Assembly: GCA_025361185.1 (NCBI GenBank)
Contig: JANYAR010000095.1
Span: forward strand, 1 to 64,000
Reading direction: 5' to 3'
Source: Alphaproteobacteria bacterium
Lineage (GTDB): Bacteria > Pseudomonadota > Alphaproteobacteria > Micropepsales > Micropepsaceae
Length of the DNA stretch: 64,000 nt
This document shows, one piece after another, positions 1-9,296 of this stretch. The notes under the pieces are model-generated. The model saw nothing but the letters and a program-made list of their open reading frames with translations. It did no database searches and was not told the origin of the DNA. Positions within the stretch are counted from its first letter, which is position 1; each line of letters starts with the position of its first letter. A program made the position numbers and the translations under genes.

Positions 1-2866
1 CGGATGCTTCTTCGCCCAGCACGTTCCAGGGTTCCAACGCATGGCGCAGTTCGAGGTGCATGCCGCGCGCCGTGATGGCCCCGATGAGGGGGAAACGGAA
101 TTCGAAATGGGGCGCGAACCAGGCCGGGTCAAAGGGATAGCCGGATTCGCGCAGAACGTCTTCAAAATCGAGCCGGATGAAGTGCGGGAGCATGAAACGG
201 TCATGCAGTTCGGTACCCCAGGGGATGAGTTCGCGCTTATAAGGCTCGCGCCAGAATTTGGAAATCAGCGCCCGAACCAGAAGCTGTTGCGACAGACTCA
301 TCTGCGCGTGCGGCGGCATTTCAAAGGCGCGCAGTTCCACCAGACCGAGCCGCGAGGAGGCGGATTCCGCCGGGTAGAGCTTGTCTATGCAGATTTCTGT
401 GCGGTGCGTGTTGCCGGTGAGATCGGTGAGCAGGTTCCGAAAGATGCGATCCACGAGCCAGGGGGCGATGTTGGGCTTGTCCTGGCTGGATTCATCGGTA
501 TCGGGCACCTGCTGGAAGGCGATTTGCAGTTCGTAGAGCGAATCGTGCCGGGCTTCATCAATGCGGGGGTGCTGGCTGGTGGGGCCGATGAAGAGGCCGG
601 AGAAAAGGTACGAAAGCGACGGATGATTCTGCCAGAAACCGACCAGGCTGCGGAGCAGATCGGGACGTCGCAGGAAGGCACTGTTTTCGGGCGTGGCGGC
701 ACCGATGACGAAATGATTGCCGCCGCCGGTGCCGGTGTGGCGGCCATCGAGCAGGAATTTTTCCGCGGAAAGACGGCACGCTGCGGCCTCTTCATAGAGC
801 GCCTTGGTGATGTCCACCTGTTCGCGCCAGTTCTTGGCGGGATGGATATTGACTTCGATGACGCCGGGATCGGGCGTCACTTTGATGACGTTGATGCGCG
901 GATCGAAGGGCGGTGGATAACCCTCGACATGCAGCGCCACGCCCAATTCTTCGGCGGAGTCTTCCACCGCGGCGAGCAGGGCGAAGTAGTCGTTGGCCGA
1001 GGGCACCGGCGGCATGAACACGCACAACCGGCCGTCGCGCGGCTCGACGGTCAGGGCGGTACGCACGGCCGGTTCGGCGATGCTGGGCTGCGGGACGATG
1101 GTTTTGCCGGCCGGCTTGAAACTTTCCGGACGGACCTCGCCGGCGAGGTTGCCGCCCCGATAGCTCTGTCCGATTTTGTCGGTCTGCTGCAACGGTGGAA
1201 GCGGGGCGAAGGGATCGGGCGGCGACACGAAGGTCCGCGCTTCCGGCGGCACATGCGGCAGCGAGTTCAGCGGCAGACGAAAACCGATTGCCGAGTCGCC
1301 CGGCAGCAGGAAGAGCTGGCCGGAGCGCGTCTTCCAAAGCTCGCTGATCCAGCGCGTGACGCTCTTTTCCACCGGCAAGACATAGCCCACCGCCTGGGTC
1401 AGGCCGCGCTCGAACACCCGCGCCAGCCGGGCGCGCAATTCGGGATCTTCCAGCTTGGAATCGCGCGTATTCACATTCACCGCCAGCGCGCGTTCCTGCG
1501 CCAGATGGTGCCAGAAATCCTCGAAGGCGGGGATGGCATAGGCGGTATCAAGGCCCAGACGTTTCGCCACCGCTTCGGTCAGCGCCTTGGCATCATCCTG
1601 GGTCGGCTTGTAGTTCACCTTCTCCGGCGCGATGCGCTCGGCGTTTTTCCACATCGGCACGCCGTCGGTGCGCCAATACAGACCGAAAGCCCAGCGCGGC
1701 AGGCTTTCGCCCGGATACCATTTGCCCTGGCCGTAATGCAGCATCCCGCCCGGCGCGAAACGGTCGCGCAGACGGCGGATCAGCGTATCGGCCAGCGCTC
1801 GCTTGGTGGGACCGACCGCGGCGGTGTGCCATTCCGCGCCGGAACGGTCGTCAATGGAAACGAAGGTCGGCTCGCCGCCCATGGTCAGGCGCACATCGTG
1901 ATTGGAGAGAACCTGCTCCACCGCATCACCCAGCTTTTCGATTTCGGCCCATTGCTCATCGCTATAGGGCTTGGTGACACGCGGTGGTTCCTTGACCCGC
2001 GTCACCGACATGTCGAAGTCGAACAGAACCTCGGCCGGTTCGACCGCGCCCGAGATCGGAGCGGCCTGTGTCGGATTGGCGGCGCAGGCCAGCGGAATAT
2101 GACCCTCGCCGGCAAACAGGCCCGAAGTGGGGTCCAACCCCACCCAGCCCGCGCCGGGCAGATAGACTTCGCACCAGGCATGCAGATCGGTGAAATCCTC
2201 CTTAGGCCCCGAAGGCCCGTCGAGCGATTTCACATCGGGCTTTAACTGAACCAGATAGCCGCTGGCGAAGCGCGCCGCCAAACCCAGATGGCGCAGCAAC
2301 TGGACCAGCAGCCAGGCGGTATCGCGGCAGGAGCCTGATGCTTTGCAAAGCGTATCTTCCGGCGTCTGGATGCCGGGCTCCATGCGGATCAGATAGCTGA
2401 TGTCGCGCGAAAGCTGCGCGTTGAGATCGAAGATGAAATTGGTGGTCTGCTTCTTGTCGCGCGAAATGCCGGCGAGATAACGCGCGAAGGCAGGGCCGGT
2501 GTCGCGGGTCGCGAGATAGGGCTCCAGCTCGGCTTTCAGTTCGGCGGAATAGGCGAAGGGAAAATTATCCGCGTCCGGCTCCAGAAAGAAGTCGAAGGGA
2601 TTGATCACATCCATTTCGACCGTCAGGTCGACGCTGACGGTGAAGTGGTCGGTCTTCTCGGGAAACACCACCCGCGCCAGCCAGTTCGACTGTGGATCCT
2701 GTTGCCAGTTGAGGAATTGTTCCTCCGGCTCGATCTTCAGCGAATAGGCCACCACCTTGGCGCGGGTGTGCGGCGCGGGGCGCAGGCGTATCGTCTGCGC
2801 GCCCAGCGTGATGGGCCGGTCATACCGGTAGCGGGTGACGTGGCGGAGGGCGGCCTGGATGCTCAT
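1..2866 (-). CDS. Transglutaminase-like / DUF2126 protein (3' end outside window)
   Basis: The frame is open from an ATG at 2866 to the left edge with no stop (955 codons seen), so the gene is truncated by the window. The N-terminal part starts MSIQAALRHVTRYRYDRPI, the N-terminal extension of bacterial transglutaminase-like proteins. The papain-type triad follows: Cys near residue 180 in GSCRDTAW, His in DLHAWCEVY and Asp in GLDPTSG. From about residue 320 comes the DUF2126 region (RLTMGGEPTFVSIDD, then HTGTGGGNHFVIGAATPENS and SLSYLFSGLFIGPTSQHPR). The family is usually about 1,100 residues, so roughly 150 are missing. Its role is unknown; related genes often sit with alpha-E (DUF403) and circularly permuted ATP-grasp genes and are suspected of peptide modification. 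The partners would lie left of the window. Confidence 0.9.
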   Translation of the reverse strand, partial: MSIQAALRHVTRYRYDRPITLGAQTIRLRPAPHTRAKVVAYSLKIEPEEQFLNWQQDPQSNWLARVVFPEKTDHFTVSVDLTVEMDVINPFDFFLEPDADNFPFAYSAELKAELEPYLATRDTGPAFARYLAGISRDKKQTTNFIFDLNAQLSRDISYLIRMEPGIQTPEDTLCKASGSCRDTAWLLVQLLRHLGLAARFASGYLVQLKPDVKSLDGPSGPKEDFTDLHAWCEVYLPGAGWVGLDPTSGLFAGEGHIPLACAANPTQAAPISGAVEPAEVLFDFDMSVTRVKEPPRVTKPYSDEQWAEIEKLGDAVEQVLSNHDVRLTMGGEPTFVSIDDRSGAEWHTAAVGPTKRALADTLIRRLRDRFAPGGMLHYGQGKWYPGESLPRWAFGLYWRTDGVPMWKNAERIAPEKVNYKPTQDDAKALTEAVAKRLGLDTAYAIPAFEDFWHHLAQERALAVNVNTRDSKLEDPELRARLARVFERGLTQAVGYVLPVEKSVTRWISELWKTRSGQLFLLPGDSAIGFRLPLNSLPHVPPEARTFVSPPDPFAPLPPLQQTDKIGQSYRGGNLAGEVRPESFKPAGKTIVPQPSIAEPAVRTALTVEPRDGRLCVFMPPVPSANDYFALLAAVEDSAEELGVALHVEGYPPPFDPRINVIKVTPDPGVIEVNIHPAKNWREQVDITKALYEEAAACRLSAEKFLLDGRHTGTGGGNHFVIGAATPENSAFLRRPDLLRSLVGFWQNHPSLSYLFSGLFIGPTSQHPRIDEARHDSLYELQIAFQQVPDTDESSQDKPNIAPWLVDRIFRNLLTDLTGNTHRTEICIDKLYPAESASSRLGLVELRAFEMPPHAQMSLSQQLLVRALISKFWREPYKRELIPWGTELHDRFMLPHFIRLDFEDVLRESGYPFDPAWFAPHFEFRFPLIGAITARGMHLELRHALEPWNVLGEEAS

Positions 2867-3223
2867 CGCAAGTCCTTTGGAAAAGAACTATGCCGCATGT
2901 GCGAAAGCGCGGCTACCAGCCGTCACGCCGCAGCCGGGCTATTCCGCCACCCACGCGCTGTTCCGCTTTAAGCCATTGAAAAAAAAGTGATTTATGCCCA
3001 GAGCGGCAAGCCGGCACCTTCAGGCAGTCGCTTCTTCAATTGCTGCACGGCGGTGAAAAATGCCTGGCCCCTCGGGGTTTGCGTCCATGCACGATGTCTA
3101 TTTGCGCGAATTAACCAGGATTTTGGCGATCGCTCGTGCGCCGGACTGTTTCAAAATAGAACATGCTATCTTGATACTGGCGATCGCATGCCCCGCGACA
3201 CACCTCGAATGAAGGACAGCGCG
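2867..3223. other. Divergent intergenic region
   Basis: This 357-bp gap separates the divergent DUF2126 and Pro/Ala-repeat genes and should hold both promoters. It is more AT-rich than its flanks around 2975-2995 and 3110-3180. An upstream extension of the repeat-protein frame runs through it from 2987 but lacks codon bias and a ribosome site, so I do not treat it as coding. I found no convincing -35/-10 pair, RNA gene or repeat. Confidence 0.4.
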
Positions 3224-4168
3224 ATGAGGGTTGGACTATTGACGGCGGGCTTTCTGTTGACGTCGGCGATCATGTCCAATGCGGCGATCGTGAATATGTC
3301 GCCTCCGCCACCGCCCAAATCGCAGACCCAGGGCCCGCCTCTGCCCCCAGTTCCAGTTTCGGCCCCAGCGCCGGCTCCTGCCGCAGCCAAGACGCCGGCT
3401 CCCGCTATAGTCAAAGCGCCGGCCCCAACTCCCGCTCCGGTCGCAACCAAGGCACCGGCTCCGGCCATAGCCAAAGCTCCGGCCCCAACTCCGGCTCCGG
3501 TCGCAACCAAAGCTCCGGCCCCAACTCCCGCTCCGGTCGCAGCCAAGGCGGCGGCTCTCGCCGTAGCCAAAGCTCCGGCCCCAACTCCGGCTCCGGTTGC
3601 AGCCAAGGCGCCGGCTCGGGCCATCGCCAAAGCTCCGGTCCCGACCCCGGCTCCGGTTTTAGCAAAGGCCCAGCCGAAGGTGATGTGCCCATCCGATTGC
3701 CCGAAAGGCCGAGTGGTCCGACGCAATGCCCGGGCGGATCCGGCGCCGCACCGCATGGCGCACCGTGTGTTTCGCCGCTATGCCGACAACGGCTATTACA
3801 ATTATGGCGCCGCCGCGCCGGTGACCCGGCACGAATGGCACGGACAATGGCGAGTGGTGCCCAACGATGCCACCATACCGGGCCCGATGGCCTATGGTCC
3901 GCCACCGCCCACTGGCTATGAGCCGGAAGGCATGCAGGTGGATGATCGCGGCTGGACAGGCGGTGTCGGCACCGCGTCCGATGGTGGTGGTGGCGGTGGT
4001 TTTGTCGACGGCTATGGCCAGGCGCATTTCGCCAATGGCGGCAGCATCGAAAACGGCCCGACCTATAACAGCACCAATCAAAGCTTCCAGTTCAATCCCA
4101 GCCAGGCAGGCCCTTTCCAGCCGCGGCTTATGGGCGGCTTCGCGCCATCCAGTTCAGGTTCGAGATAG
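3224..4168 (+). CDS. Secreted Pro/Ala-repeat protein of unknown function
   Basis: A 314-residue protein. I chose the ATG at 3224 because GAAGGA lies 7 nt upstream and it places a clean signal peptide first (MRVGLLTAGFLLTSAIMSNA), probably cleaved after SNA. An in-frame ATG at 3209 is the alternative. Residues about 25-150 are low complexity: a Pro run (PPPPPK), then repeats of the type KAPAPTPAPVA and KAPAPAIA with regularly spaced lysines. The rest has a short Cys pair (MCPSDCPKG), an Arg-rich patch, and a Gly/Tyr/Asn-rich tail with a Gly6 run. Pro/Ala/Lys repeats of this kind occur in cell-wall-spanning linkers such as the TonB periplasmic arm. No domain is recognised; an envelope or surface role is inference. 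Confidence 0.75.
   Translation: MRVGLLTAGFLLTSAIMSNAAIVNMSPPPPPKSQTQGPPLPPVPVSAPAPAPAAAKTPAPAIVKAPAPTPAPVATKAPAPAIAKAPAPTPAPVATKAPAPTPAPVAAKAAALAVAKAPAPTPAPVAAKAPARAIAKAPVPTPAPVLAKAQPKVMCPSDCPKGRVVRRNARADPAPHRMAHRVFRRYADNGYYNYGAAAPVTRHEWHGQWRVVPNDATIPGPMAYGPPPPTGYEPEGMQVDDRGWTGGVGTASDGGGGGGFVDGYGQAHFANGGSIENGPTYNSTNQSFQFNPSQAGPFQPRLMGGFAPSSSGSR
3361..3672 (+). repeat. Degenerate in-frame tandem repeat encoding Pro/Ala/Lys
   Basis: The coding sequence holds imperfect copies of a roughly 36-bp unit (AAAGCTCCGGCCCC, then AACTCC, then GGCTCCGGTCGCA) that encodes the 12-residue block KAPAPTPAPVAT, mixed with shorter 24- to 27-bp derivatives. Differences between copies are mostly third-base or single changes such as GTC to GTT and GGC to CGC. 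This suggests expansion by slippage or unequal recombination followed by drift. Copy number may vary between strains. Confidence 0.8.
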
Positions 4169-4204
4169 ACGAAGACACCGGCTTTCTTCCCGTGAGGCCG
4201 ATCA

Positions 4205-4310
4205 GCGAAAGGTCCGGTGGACCTTTCGCCGGCCGAACGCGCGAAGCGCCTAACGCGGGGGAAGATGTCGCAGCGAGGTGTTTGCGTCTTCGCAAACCCG
4301 AGCTGCGACA
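4205..4310 (+). repeat. Paired hairpins downstream of the Pro/Ala-repeat gene (GTCC-GGN-GGAC family, copy 1)
   Basis: 4205-4215 (GCGAAAGGTCC) and 4219-4229 (GGACCTTTCGC) form a perfect 11-bp stem with a GGT loop. A second hairpin follows: outer arms TGTCGCAGC (4266-4274) and GCTGCGACA (4302-4310), inner arms GTTTGCG (4280-4286) and CGCAAAC (4291-4297) around TCTT. It begins 37 nt after the stop codon, between convergent genes, so it could act as an mRNA 3'-end structure, although there is no U-run. Copies with the same core are at 12329 and 17650. Confidence 0.75.
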
Positions 4311-4328
4311 GATGGGGGCAGGATTACT

Positions 4329-5135
4329 TCAGGAAATCTCTTTGGCCGCGTATCGGGGATGATGCGCCACGATCGCGAACGGAATCGAGGCCACATAAAT
4401 CAACAGGCCCACCGTCATGGTCGCCCAGGGCCAGGCTATCAATAGCGCCGTCAATCCCGCGAAGCAGGCTGCCGCCAGGATGCGATGCTGGCGTTGCAGC
4501 TTCATGTATTTGATCGACGGTGTGGGCAATCGGCTGACCATCAAGCCCGAGGTGATGGCGATCACAACGCCCGTGATCCAGGGTTCGCGCACCGAAGGAT
4601 CATTCCACTGGAAGGAAACCAGCAACGGCAGCAGCATCATGCAGGCAGCGGCCGGCGTCGGCAGGCCGGTGAAATAGGGATTGCCCTTGGTGGCGCCTTC
4701 ATCGCGCACGCTTTCGACATTGAATCGGGCAAGCCGGATAGCGGCGCAGGCGCAGAAGATCAGGGCGGCGATCCAGCCGGCATTGCCCATATTCTTCAAG
4801 CTCCACATGTACATGATGATGCCCGGCGCAACGCCAAAACTGACCAGATCGGCCAGACTGTCCAGTTGCGCGCCAAAGCGGCTGTCGGCTCCAAGCCAGC
4901 GAGCGGCCCGGCCGTCCAGCATGTCCAGGATCATGGCGCCGATCACAAAGGTGACGGCCGTGGGCCATTGGTCATCCAAGCCGAAGCGAATGGCGGTAAC
5001 GCCGCAGCACAGCGCCAGCAGGGTGAGGATCGAAGGTACAAGCTTGCCGACGCTGAGGTCTTCCAGCCGTTCCAGCCGCGCCGCAACAATCTGGCGGGCG
5101 CGTTTGCGGCGGGACATGCGATCAGGCGGCTGCAA
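4329..5135 (-). CDS. pssA: CDP-diacylglycerol--serine O-phosphatidyltransferase
   Basis: A 268-residue membrane enzyme that makes phosphatidylserine from CDP-diacylglycerol and L-serine, the first committed step to phosphatidylethanolamine. The CDP-alcohol phosphatidyltransferase signature DG-x2-AR-x8-G-x3-D-x3-D is complete (DGRAAR, then G, D and D in FGAQLDSLAD, near residues 92-114). About six to eight hydrophobic segments follow, as in the family. The start is taken as TTG at 5135 because AAGAGG lies 8 nt upstream; an ATG at 5117 is possible. It is directly downstream of psd (12-nt gap), so the two consecutive steps are co-transcribed. Confidence 0.93.
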   Translation of the reverse strand: MQPPDRMSRRKRARQIVAARLERLEDLSVGKLVPSILTLLALCCGVTAIRFGLDDQWPTAVTFVIGAMILDMLDGRAARWLGADSRFGAQLDSLADLVSFGVAPGIIMYMWSLKNMGNAGWIAALIFCACAAIRLARFNVESVRDEGATKGNPYFTGLPTPAAACMMLLPLLVSFQWNDPSVREPWITGVVIAITSGLMVSRLPTPSIKYMKLQRQHRILAAACFAGLTALLIAWPWATMTVGLLIYVASIPFAIVAHHPRYAAKEIS

Positions 5136-5147
5136 AAGGATTGCCTC

Positions 5148-5795
5148 TTATAAAAAGCGGGCCAACACGGTTTCCCCCGCCCGGGTCGTCATTCCCGGCA
5201 CCGCAAGGACTTCCGTGCCCGGCGGCAGATAAACGTCTACCCGGCTGCCGAAGCGGATAATGCCAAATCTATTGCCCCGGCGCACCCCCTCCCCCTGGGC
5301 CAGATCGCAGACAATACGGCGCGCGACCAGCCCGGCGATCTGAACCACCGCCAGATCGCGGCTATCGCCGCTTTCGCCGTCGGGACGCAGGCGGACGGAC
5401 ATGCGCTCATTGTCGATGCTGGCCTTGTCGAAGCTGGCATTGAAAAACTTGCCGGGACGGTAGGACAAGGTGACGACATTGCCCGACACCGGATTTCGGT
5501 TCACATGCACGTTGAACACGTTCATGAAGATGGACAGGCGCGGCCGGGGCGTATTTCCCATCCCCAATTCCGCGGGTGGCGCGGCATTCACCACGGGAAG
5601 CAATTTGCCATCGGCGGGGCAGATGATCAGCCCCACGTCCTGGGGCGTCTTGCGCTCGGGATCCCGGAAGAAGGCGACACACCAGAGGGTAACCGGCAGC
5701 AGCAGCCAGCCCAACCATGCGGCGAGCAGAAAGGCCAGCAGATTGATCGCCGCGAAGATTGCAATAAACGGATAGCCTTCGCGGTGAATCTTCAA
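5148..5795 (-). CDS. psd: Phosphatidylserine decarboxylase proenzyme (short form)
   Basis: This enzyme decarboxylates phosphatidylserine to phosphatidylethanolamine at the membrane. The protein self-cleaves at the Gly-Ser of FGSR (in FGIIRFGSRVDVYLPPG, near residue 183), and the Ser becomes the pyruvoyl group; FGSR in place of LGST is normal for alphaproteobacterial short forms. There is no ATG near the family's usual N-terminus. I take TTG at 5795, giving a start at KIHREGYPFIA, because GGAG sits 6 nt upstream and 215 residues is the usual length. The longer frame to 5930 would overlap the upstream gene by 77 bp. It precedes pssA in one operon. Confidence 0.9.
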   Translation of the reverse strand: MKIHREGYPFIAIFAAINLLAFLLAAWLGWLLLPVTLWCVAFFRDPERKTPQDVGLIICPADGKLLPVVNAAPPAELGMGNTPRPRLSIFMNVFNVHVNRNPVSGNVVTLSYRPGKFFNASFDKASIDNERMSVRLRPDGESGDSRDLAVVQIAGLVARRIVCDLAQGEGVRRGNRFGIIRFGSRVDVYLPPGTEVLAVPGMTTRAGETVLARFL

Positions 5796-5853
5796 ATTCT
5801 GCTCCCAAAGCAAAAAGGGCAGCCGCGAGCGACTACCCCTATCACGCCTTGTA

Positions 5854-6153
5854 TCAGGCGGTACGGTTGCCCGAGAAGGGAAATGAGCCAAAAGAGCCGG
5901 CCTTGACGCTGCCGGACAGTTTGTCGCCATCCACCGTGCCGGAGAAATCCAAGGTCAATGGCATAGGGTTGGTGATCTTGGCCGACCAGCTGACCGCGTT
6001 TCCGTCAACCTTGCCATTCTCCAATGGCCCGGAGCCTTGCTGTGCTGTCTGGGTGCCGGACAGGCTGTTGCCGTTGGTGGCGATGTCCAAACTGGCCTTT
6101 TGCGCGCCCAGGGGCGAATTGATGACGATTTCCCATTTTCCGTCCACGGCCAT
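5854..6153 (-). CDS. Conserved hypothetical protein, about 99 residues
   Basis: A small protein starting MAVDGKWEIVINSPLGAQKA at an ATG with GGGAG 7 nt upstream; an in-frame ATG at 6195 has no such site. It has alternating polar and hydrophobic residues and repeated Gly-rich turns (NGNSLSGTQTA, SGTVDGDKLSGSVKAGSFG), which suggests a small all-beta fold. There is no signal peptide or catalytic motif. I recognise the type as a conserved alphaproteobacterial hypothetical, but no function is known to me. It lies 58 nt upstream of psd in the same direction and may share its transcript. Confidence 0.7.
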   Translation of the reverse strand: MAVDGKWEIVINSPLGAQKASLDIATNGNSLSGTQTAQQGSGPLENGKVDGNAVSWSAKITNPMPLTLDFSGTVDGDKLSGSVKAGSFGSFPFSGNRTA

Positions 6154-6231
6154 GCTGTTCTCCCGGCTTGCAAGGCGGGCATCTAAGGACGCCATGGACG
6201 CGTGCGCAAGGGGGCTGTACAGGTCTCAGCC

Positions 6232-7413
6232 ATGTCGAGAAAAAGCATCATTCTGCCGAAGATTTCCAAGGGGGGGCGGCGCGCCCGCAGCGGCTCGCCC
6301 TGGATATTTTCCAACGAGATTCGCATGGACGAAGCCGCCAAGGCGATAGTGCCGGGCGCGGTGGTCAATGTGCGGGGCGAAGACGGGCGCGCGTTCGGCA
6401 CGGGCTATTTCAACAGCAAAAGCCTGATCGCGGTGCGGCTCCTGGCCGAGGATTGCGATGCCGCGATCGACGCGGATTTTTTTGCGGCCCGCCTTGGGCG
6501 CGCCCTGGCGTTGCGCGACAGGATTTATGACAAGCCTTTTTATCGGTTGTGCCACGCCGAAGGCGACGGTTTGCCCGGACTGGTGATTGACCGCTTCGGC
6601 GACACGCTGACGGTCCAGACCGGCACCGCGGGCATGGAACGGCAGATCGATCCTGTCATCGCGGCGCTGGAAAAAATTCTGGGGCCCAAGACCATCATCT
6701 TGCGCAACGACGCGCCCACCCGCGCGCTGGAGGGTCTGAGCCCTTATGTGAAGACGCTGAAAGGGGACTCCCACCGCATCACGGTGGAGGAGAATGGCGC
6801 GCGCTACGGCGCCGATCTGGCCGAAGGGCAGAAGACCGGCTGGTACTATGACCAGCGCGACAACCGCGCCTTCATCGCGCATCTCGCGAAGGGCAAAACC
6901 GTCTTGGATGCCTATTGCTATACCGGCGGCTTCGGCATTCTGGCGGCGAAGGCGGGCGCCAAGGAAGTCGTGTGCCTGGATTCCTCGGCGCCTGCCCTTG
7001 CCATCGCCGAAGAAAGTGCGCGCGCCAACGGCGTGACCATCAAGGCCGTTAAGGCCGATGTCTTCGAGGAATTGGAACGGCTGAAGGCGGCCGGCGAAAC
7101 ATTCGATATCGTGTTGGCCGATCCGCCGCCCTTTGTGAAATCCAGGAAGGATCTGGAGCCTGGGGCAAAGGCCTATCGCAAATTGGCGCGCCTGGCGGCC
7201 GATGTCACCGCGCCCGGCGGCGTTCTGATGGTGGCGTCCTGCTCCCACAATATCCCGCAGGAACGCTTTGCGCAGGAATGCGCCCAAGGCCTCTTGCGCG
7301 CCGGGCGTCGTGCCGCGCTGATCCGGCAAGCCGGCGCCGGGCCCGATCATCCGGTGCATCCGCTGCTGCCGGAGTCGGCCTATTTGAAGGCGTTGTTTTA
7401 CGCGCTGGATTAA
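6232..7413 (+). CDS. Class I rRNA cytosine-C5 methyltransferase, RlmI/RlmO type
   Basis: A 393-residue SAM-dependent methyltransferase with an N-terminal PUA-like domain (about 1-80), a linker domain and a C-terminal Rossmann methyltransferase. Motif I is VLDAYCYTGGFGILAA (near residues 223-238), followed by the acidic loop VCLDSSAPAL and the catalytic-region motif LADPPPFVKSRKDL. The late Cys in VASCSHN is where the family's second Cys falls. RlmI of E. coli methylates C1962 of 23S rRNA; that target is inferred here. I chose the ATG at 6232 (MSRKSIILPK) over an in-frame GTG at 6202. Its stop overlaps the convergent kup stop by 4 bp. Confidence 0.88.
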   Translation: MSRKSIILPKISKGGRRARSGSPWIFSNEIRMDEAAKAIVPGAVVNVRGEDGRAFGTGYFNSKSLIAVRLLAEDCDAAIDADFFAARLGRALALRDRIYDKPFYRLCHAEGDGLPGLVIDRFGDTLTVQTGTAGMERQIDPVIAALEKILGPKTIILRNDAPTRALEGLSPYVKTLKGDSHRITVEENGARYGADLAEGQKTGWYYDQRDNRAFIAHLAKGKTVLDAYCYTGGFGILAAKAGAKEVVCLDSSAPALAIAEESARANGVTIKAVKADVFEELERLKAAGETFDIVLADPPPFVKSRKDLEPGAKAYRKLARLAADVTAPGGVLMVASCSHNIPQERFAQECAQGLLRAGRRAALIRQAGAGPDHPVHPLLPESAYLKALFYALD

Positions 7414-9296
7414 ATACTGACCTGCGTTCCCAGCTCCACCACGCGCCCCGGCGGCAGATGATAGAAGCGTGCGGGCGATAGCGCATTGGATGCCAGCCAC
7501 ATATAGATCGCCACCCGCCAGCTTTTCATGCTGGGCTTTTCGCCCGGCACCAGGGTCTCTCGCCCCAGGAAATAGGTGGTGGCATCGGGCTCCAGCGCCA
7601 GACCCTGGCTGCGGGCCAGGGCCAGGGCTTCGGGAATATCAGGCGTCTCGAAAAAGCCGTAGGAGATCCGTACCGCGAAAAAGCCCTTGCCCAGTTTGTC
7701 CACGGTGACGCGCTTGGCTTTGGAAACAATAGGCGTGTCGGCCACGGTCACGGTGCAGATGATCACCCGCTCATGCAGGACCTTATAGTGCTTCAAGCTG
7801 TGCAACAGCGGGTTGGGTGCCACGTCCAGGCGCGGTGACAGAAACACGGCGGTGCCGGCGATACGCTGGCTGAACTTGTCGGCGCGTTCCAGGAAAAGAT
7901 CCAGGGTCAGCGCATTGTCGCGCATGGCCTCCAGATGCACCCGCCGTCCCATCCGCCAGGTGTCCATCACCACAAACGTGGCGCCGGCCACCGCCAAAGG
8001 CAGCCAGCCGCCCTGCACGATCTTCAGGGCATTGGAGCTCATGAAGGCGACGTCGATCAGGCCCAGCGTACCGAACACGGCGATCACGGTGGATGTCCGC
8101 CAGTTCCAGCGATAACGCGCCACCACCGCCACCAGGGCCGTGGAAATCACCATCACGCCCGTTACCGCGATGCCGTAGGCCGCGGCCAGCGCATCGGAGC
8201 TTTTGAAGATCAACACGATCAACACCACGCCTGCCGCCAGCATGGCGTTGCTCTTGGGTACATAGATCTGGCCCCTTTCCGCGGCGCTGGTGTGGCGTAT
8301 TTCCATGCGCGGCAACTGGCCCAGCTGCACCGCCTGACGGGTGATGGAAAAGACGCCCGAGATCACCGCCTGCGACGCGATGATGGTGGCGATGGTCGCC
8401 AACACCACCATGGGATAGTGCAGCCAGCCCGGCACCATGGCATAGAACAGGAAGGGCGCTGCGGCGGGGTTGGACAGCAGAAGCGCGCCCTGGCCGAAAT
8501 AATTCAGCACCAGCGCCGGGAAGGCTATGTAGAGCCAGGCCCAGCGAATCGCGCGCGCGCCGAAATGGCCCATGTCGGCATACAGCGCCTCGCAGCCGGT
8601 GACCGCCAGCACCACCGAGCCCAGCGCCACAAAGGCGGTCCAGGGCTCATTTGCGAACAGCGCAATGGCATAGCGCGGATCGGCGGCGAAAAGTATTTGC
8701 GGCTGCTTGACGATTTCCAACGCCCCCAGCACCGCCAGTACGATGAACCACAGCACCATCACTGGCCCAAACACTTTTCCGATCTTGTCGGTACCGCGGC
8801 TCTGCACCAAAAACAGCGCCACCAGGATCACCAAGGTCAGCGGCACGATCCAGGTTTTGAAAGTGTCCGAGGCACCCAAGCCTTCCATGGCCGACAAGAC
8901 CGAGATGGCGGGTGTCAGCATGCCGTCGCCGTAAAACAGCGCCAGGCCCAACAGCGCCGCCACGCCGATCGCGGTCTTGGCGGGGCGCGATACCGGTGCG
9001 CGATGCGCCAGTGCGGCCAGTGCCATCACCCCGCCTTCGCCATTGTTGTCAGCGCGCATGATGAAGCCGACATATTTAAGCGTCACCACAATCACCAGTG
9101 CCCAGAAGATCAAGGACAGCGCGCCATAGACGGCCGCCTGGCTTGCGGCATGCCCGCCCACGGCAAGGGCGGATTCGCGCATCGCATAAAGCGGGCTGGT
9201 GCCGATGTCGCCGAACACAACGCCCAGCGCGCCAAGGGTGAGCGCCAGGTCGCGTTTAAGGGAACGCCCGAGGGGCGCCTTGATATCTTGTTTCAT
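7410..9296 (-). CDS. kup: Kup potassium uptake protein (copy 1)
   Basis: A 628-residue inner-membrane K+/H+ symporter of the KUP/HAK/KT family, about 12 membrane segments followed by a cytoplasmic tail of roughly 170 residues. The N-terminal family signature is present (ALGVVFGDIGTSPLYAMRES, near residues 18-37), as are YVGFIMRADNNGEGG and FYGDGMLTPAISVLSAMEG. The C-terminal end has the family's YHLPPGRVVELGTQVSI. It sits 90 nt downstream of a second kup in the same direction. Confidence 0.95.
   Translation of the reverse strand: MKQDIKAPLGRSLKRDLALTLGALGVVFGDIGTSPLYAMRESALAVGGHAASQAAVYGALSLIFWALVIVVTLKYVGFIMRADNNGEGGVMALAALAHRAPVSRPAKTAIGVAALLGLALFYGDGMLTPAISVLSAMEGLGASDTFKTWIVPLTLVILVALFLVQSRGTDKIGKVFGPVMVLWFIVLAVLGALEIVKQPQILFAADPRYAIALFANEPWTAFVALGSVVLAVTGCEALYADMGHFGARAIRWAWLYIAFPALVLNYFGQGALLLSNPAAAPFLFYAMVPGWLHYPMVVLATIATIIASQAVISGVFSITRQAVQLGQLPRMEIRHTSAAERGQIYVPKSNAMLAAGVVLIVLIFKSSDALAAAYGIAVTGVMVISTALVAVVARYRWNWRTSTVIAVFGTLGLIDVAFMSSNALKIVQGGWLPLAVAGATFVVMDTWRMGRRVHLEAMRDNALTLDLFLERADKFSQRIAGTAVFLSPRLDVAPNPLLHSLKHYKVLHERVIICTVTVADTPIVSKAKRVTVDKLGKGFFAVRISYGFFETPDIPEALALARSQGLALEPDATTYFLGRETLVPGEKPSMKSWRVAIYMWLASNALSPARFYHLPPGRVVELGTQVSI

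Noticed and set aside
41-2245. Open frame of 734 codons on the plus strand
   Set aside because: It is antisense to the transglutaminase/DUF2126 gene, which has clear motifs; long antisense frames are expected at high GC.
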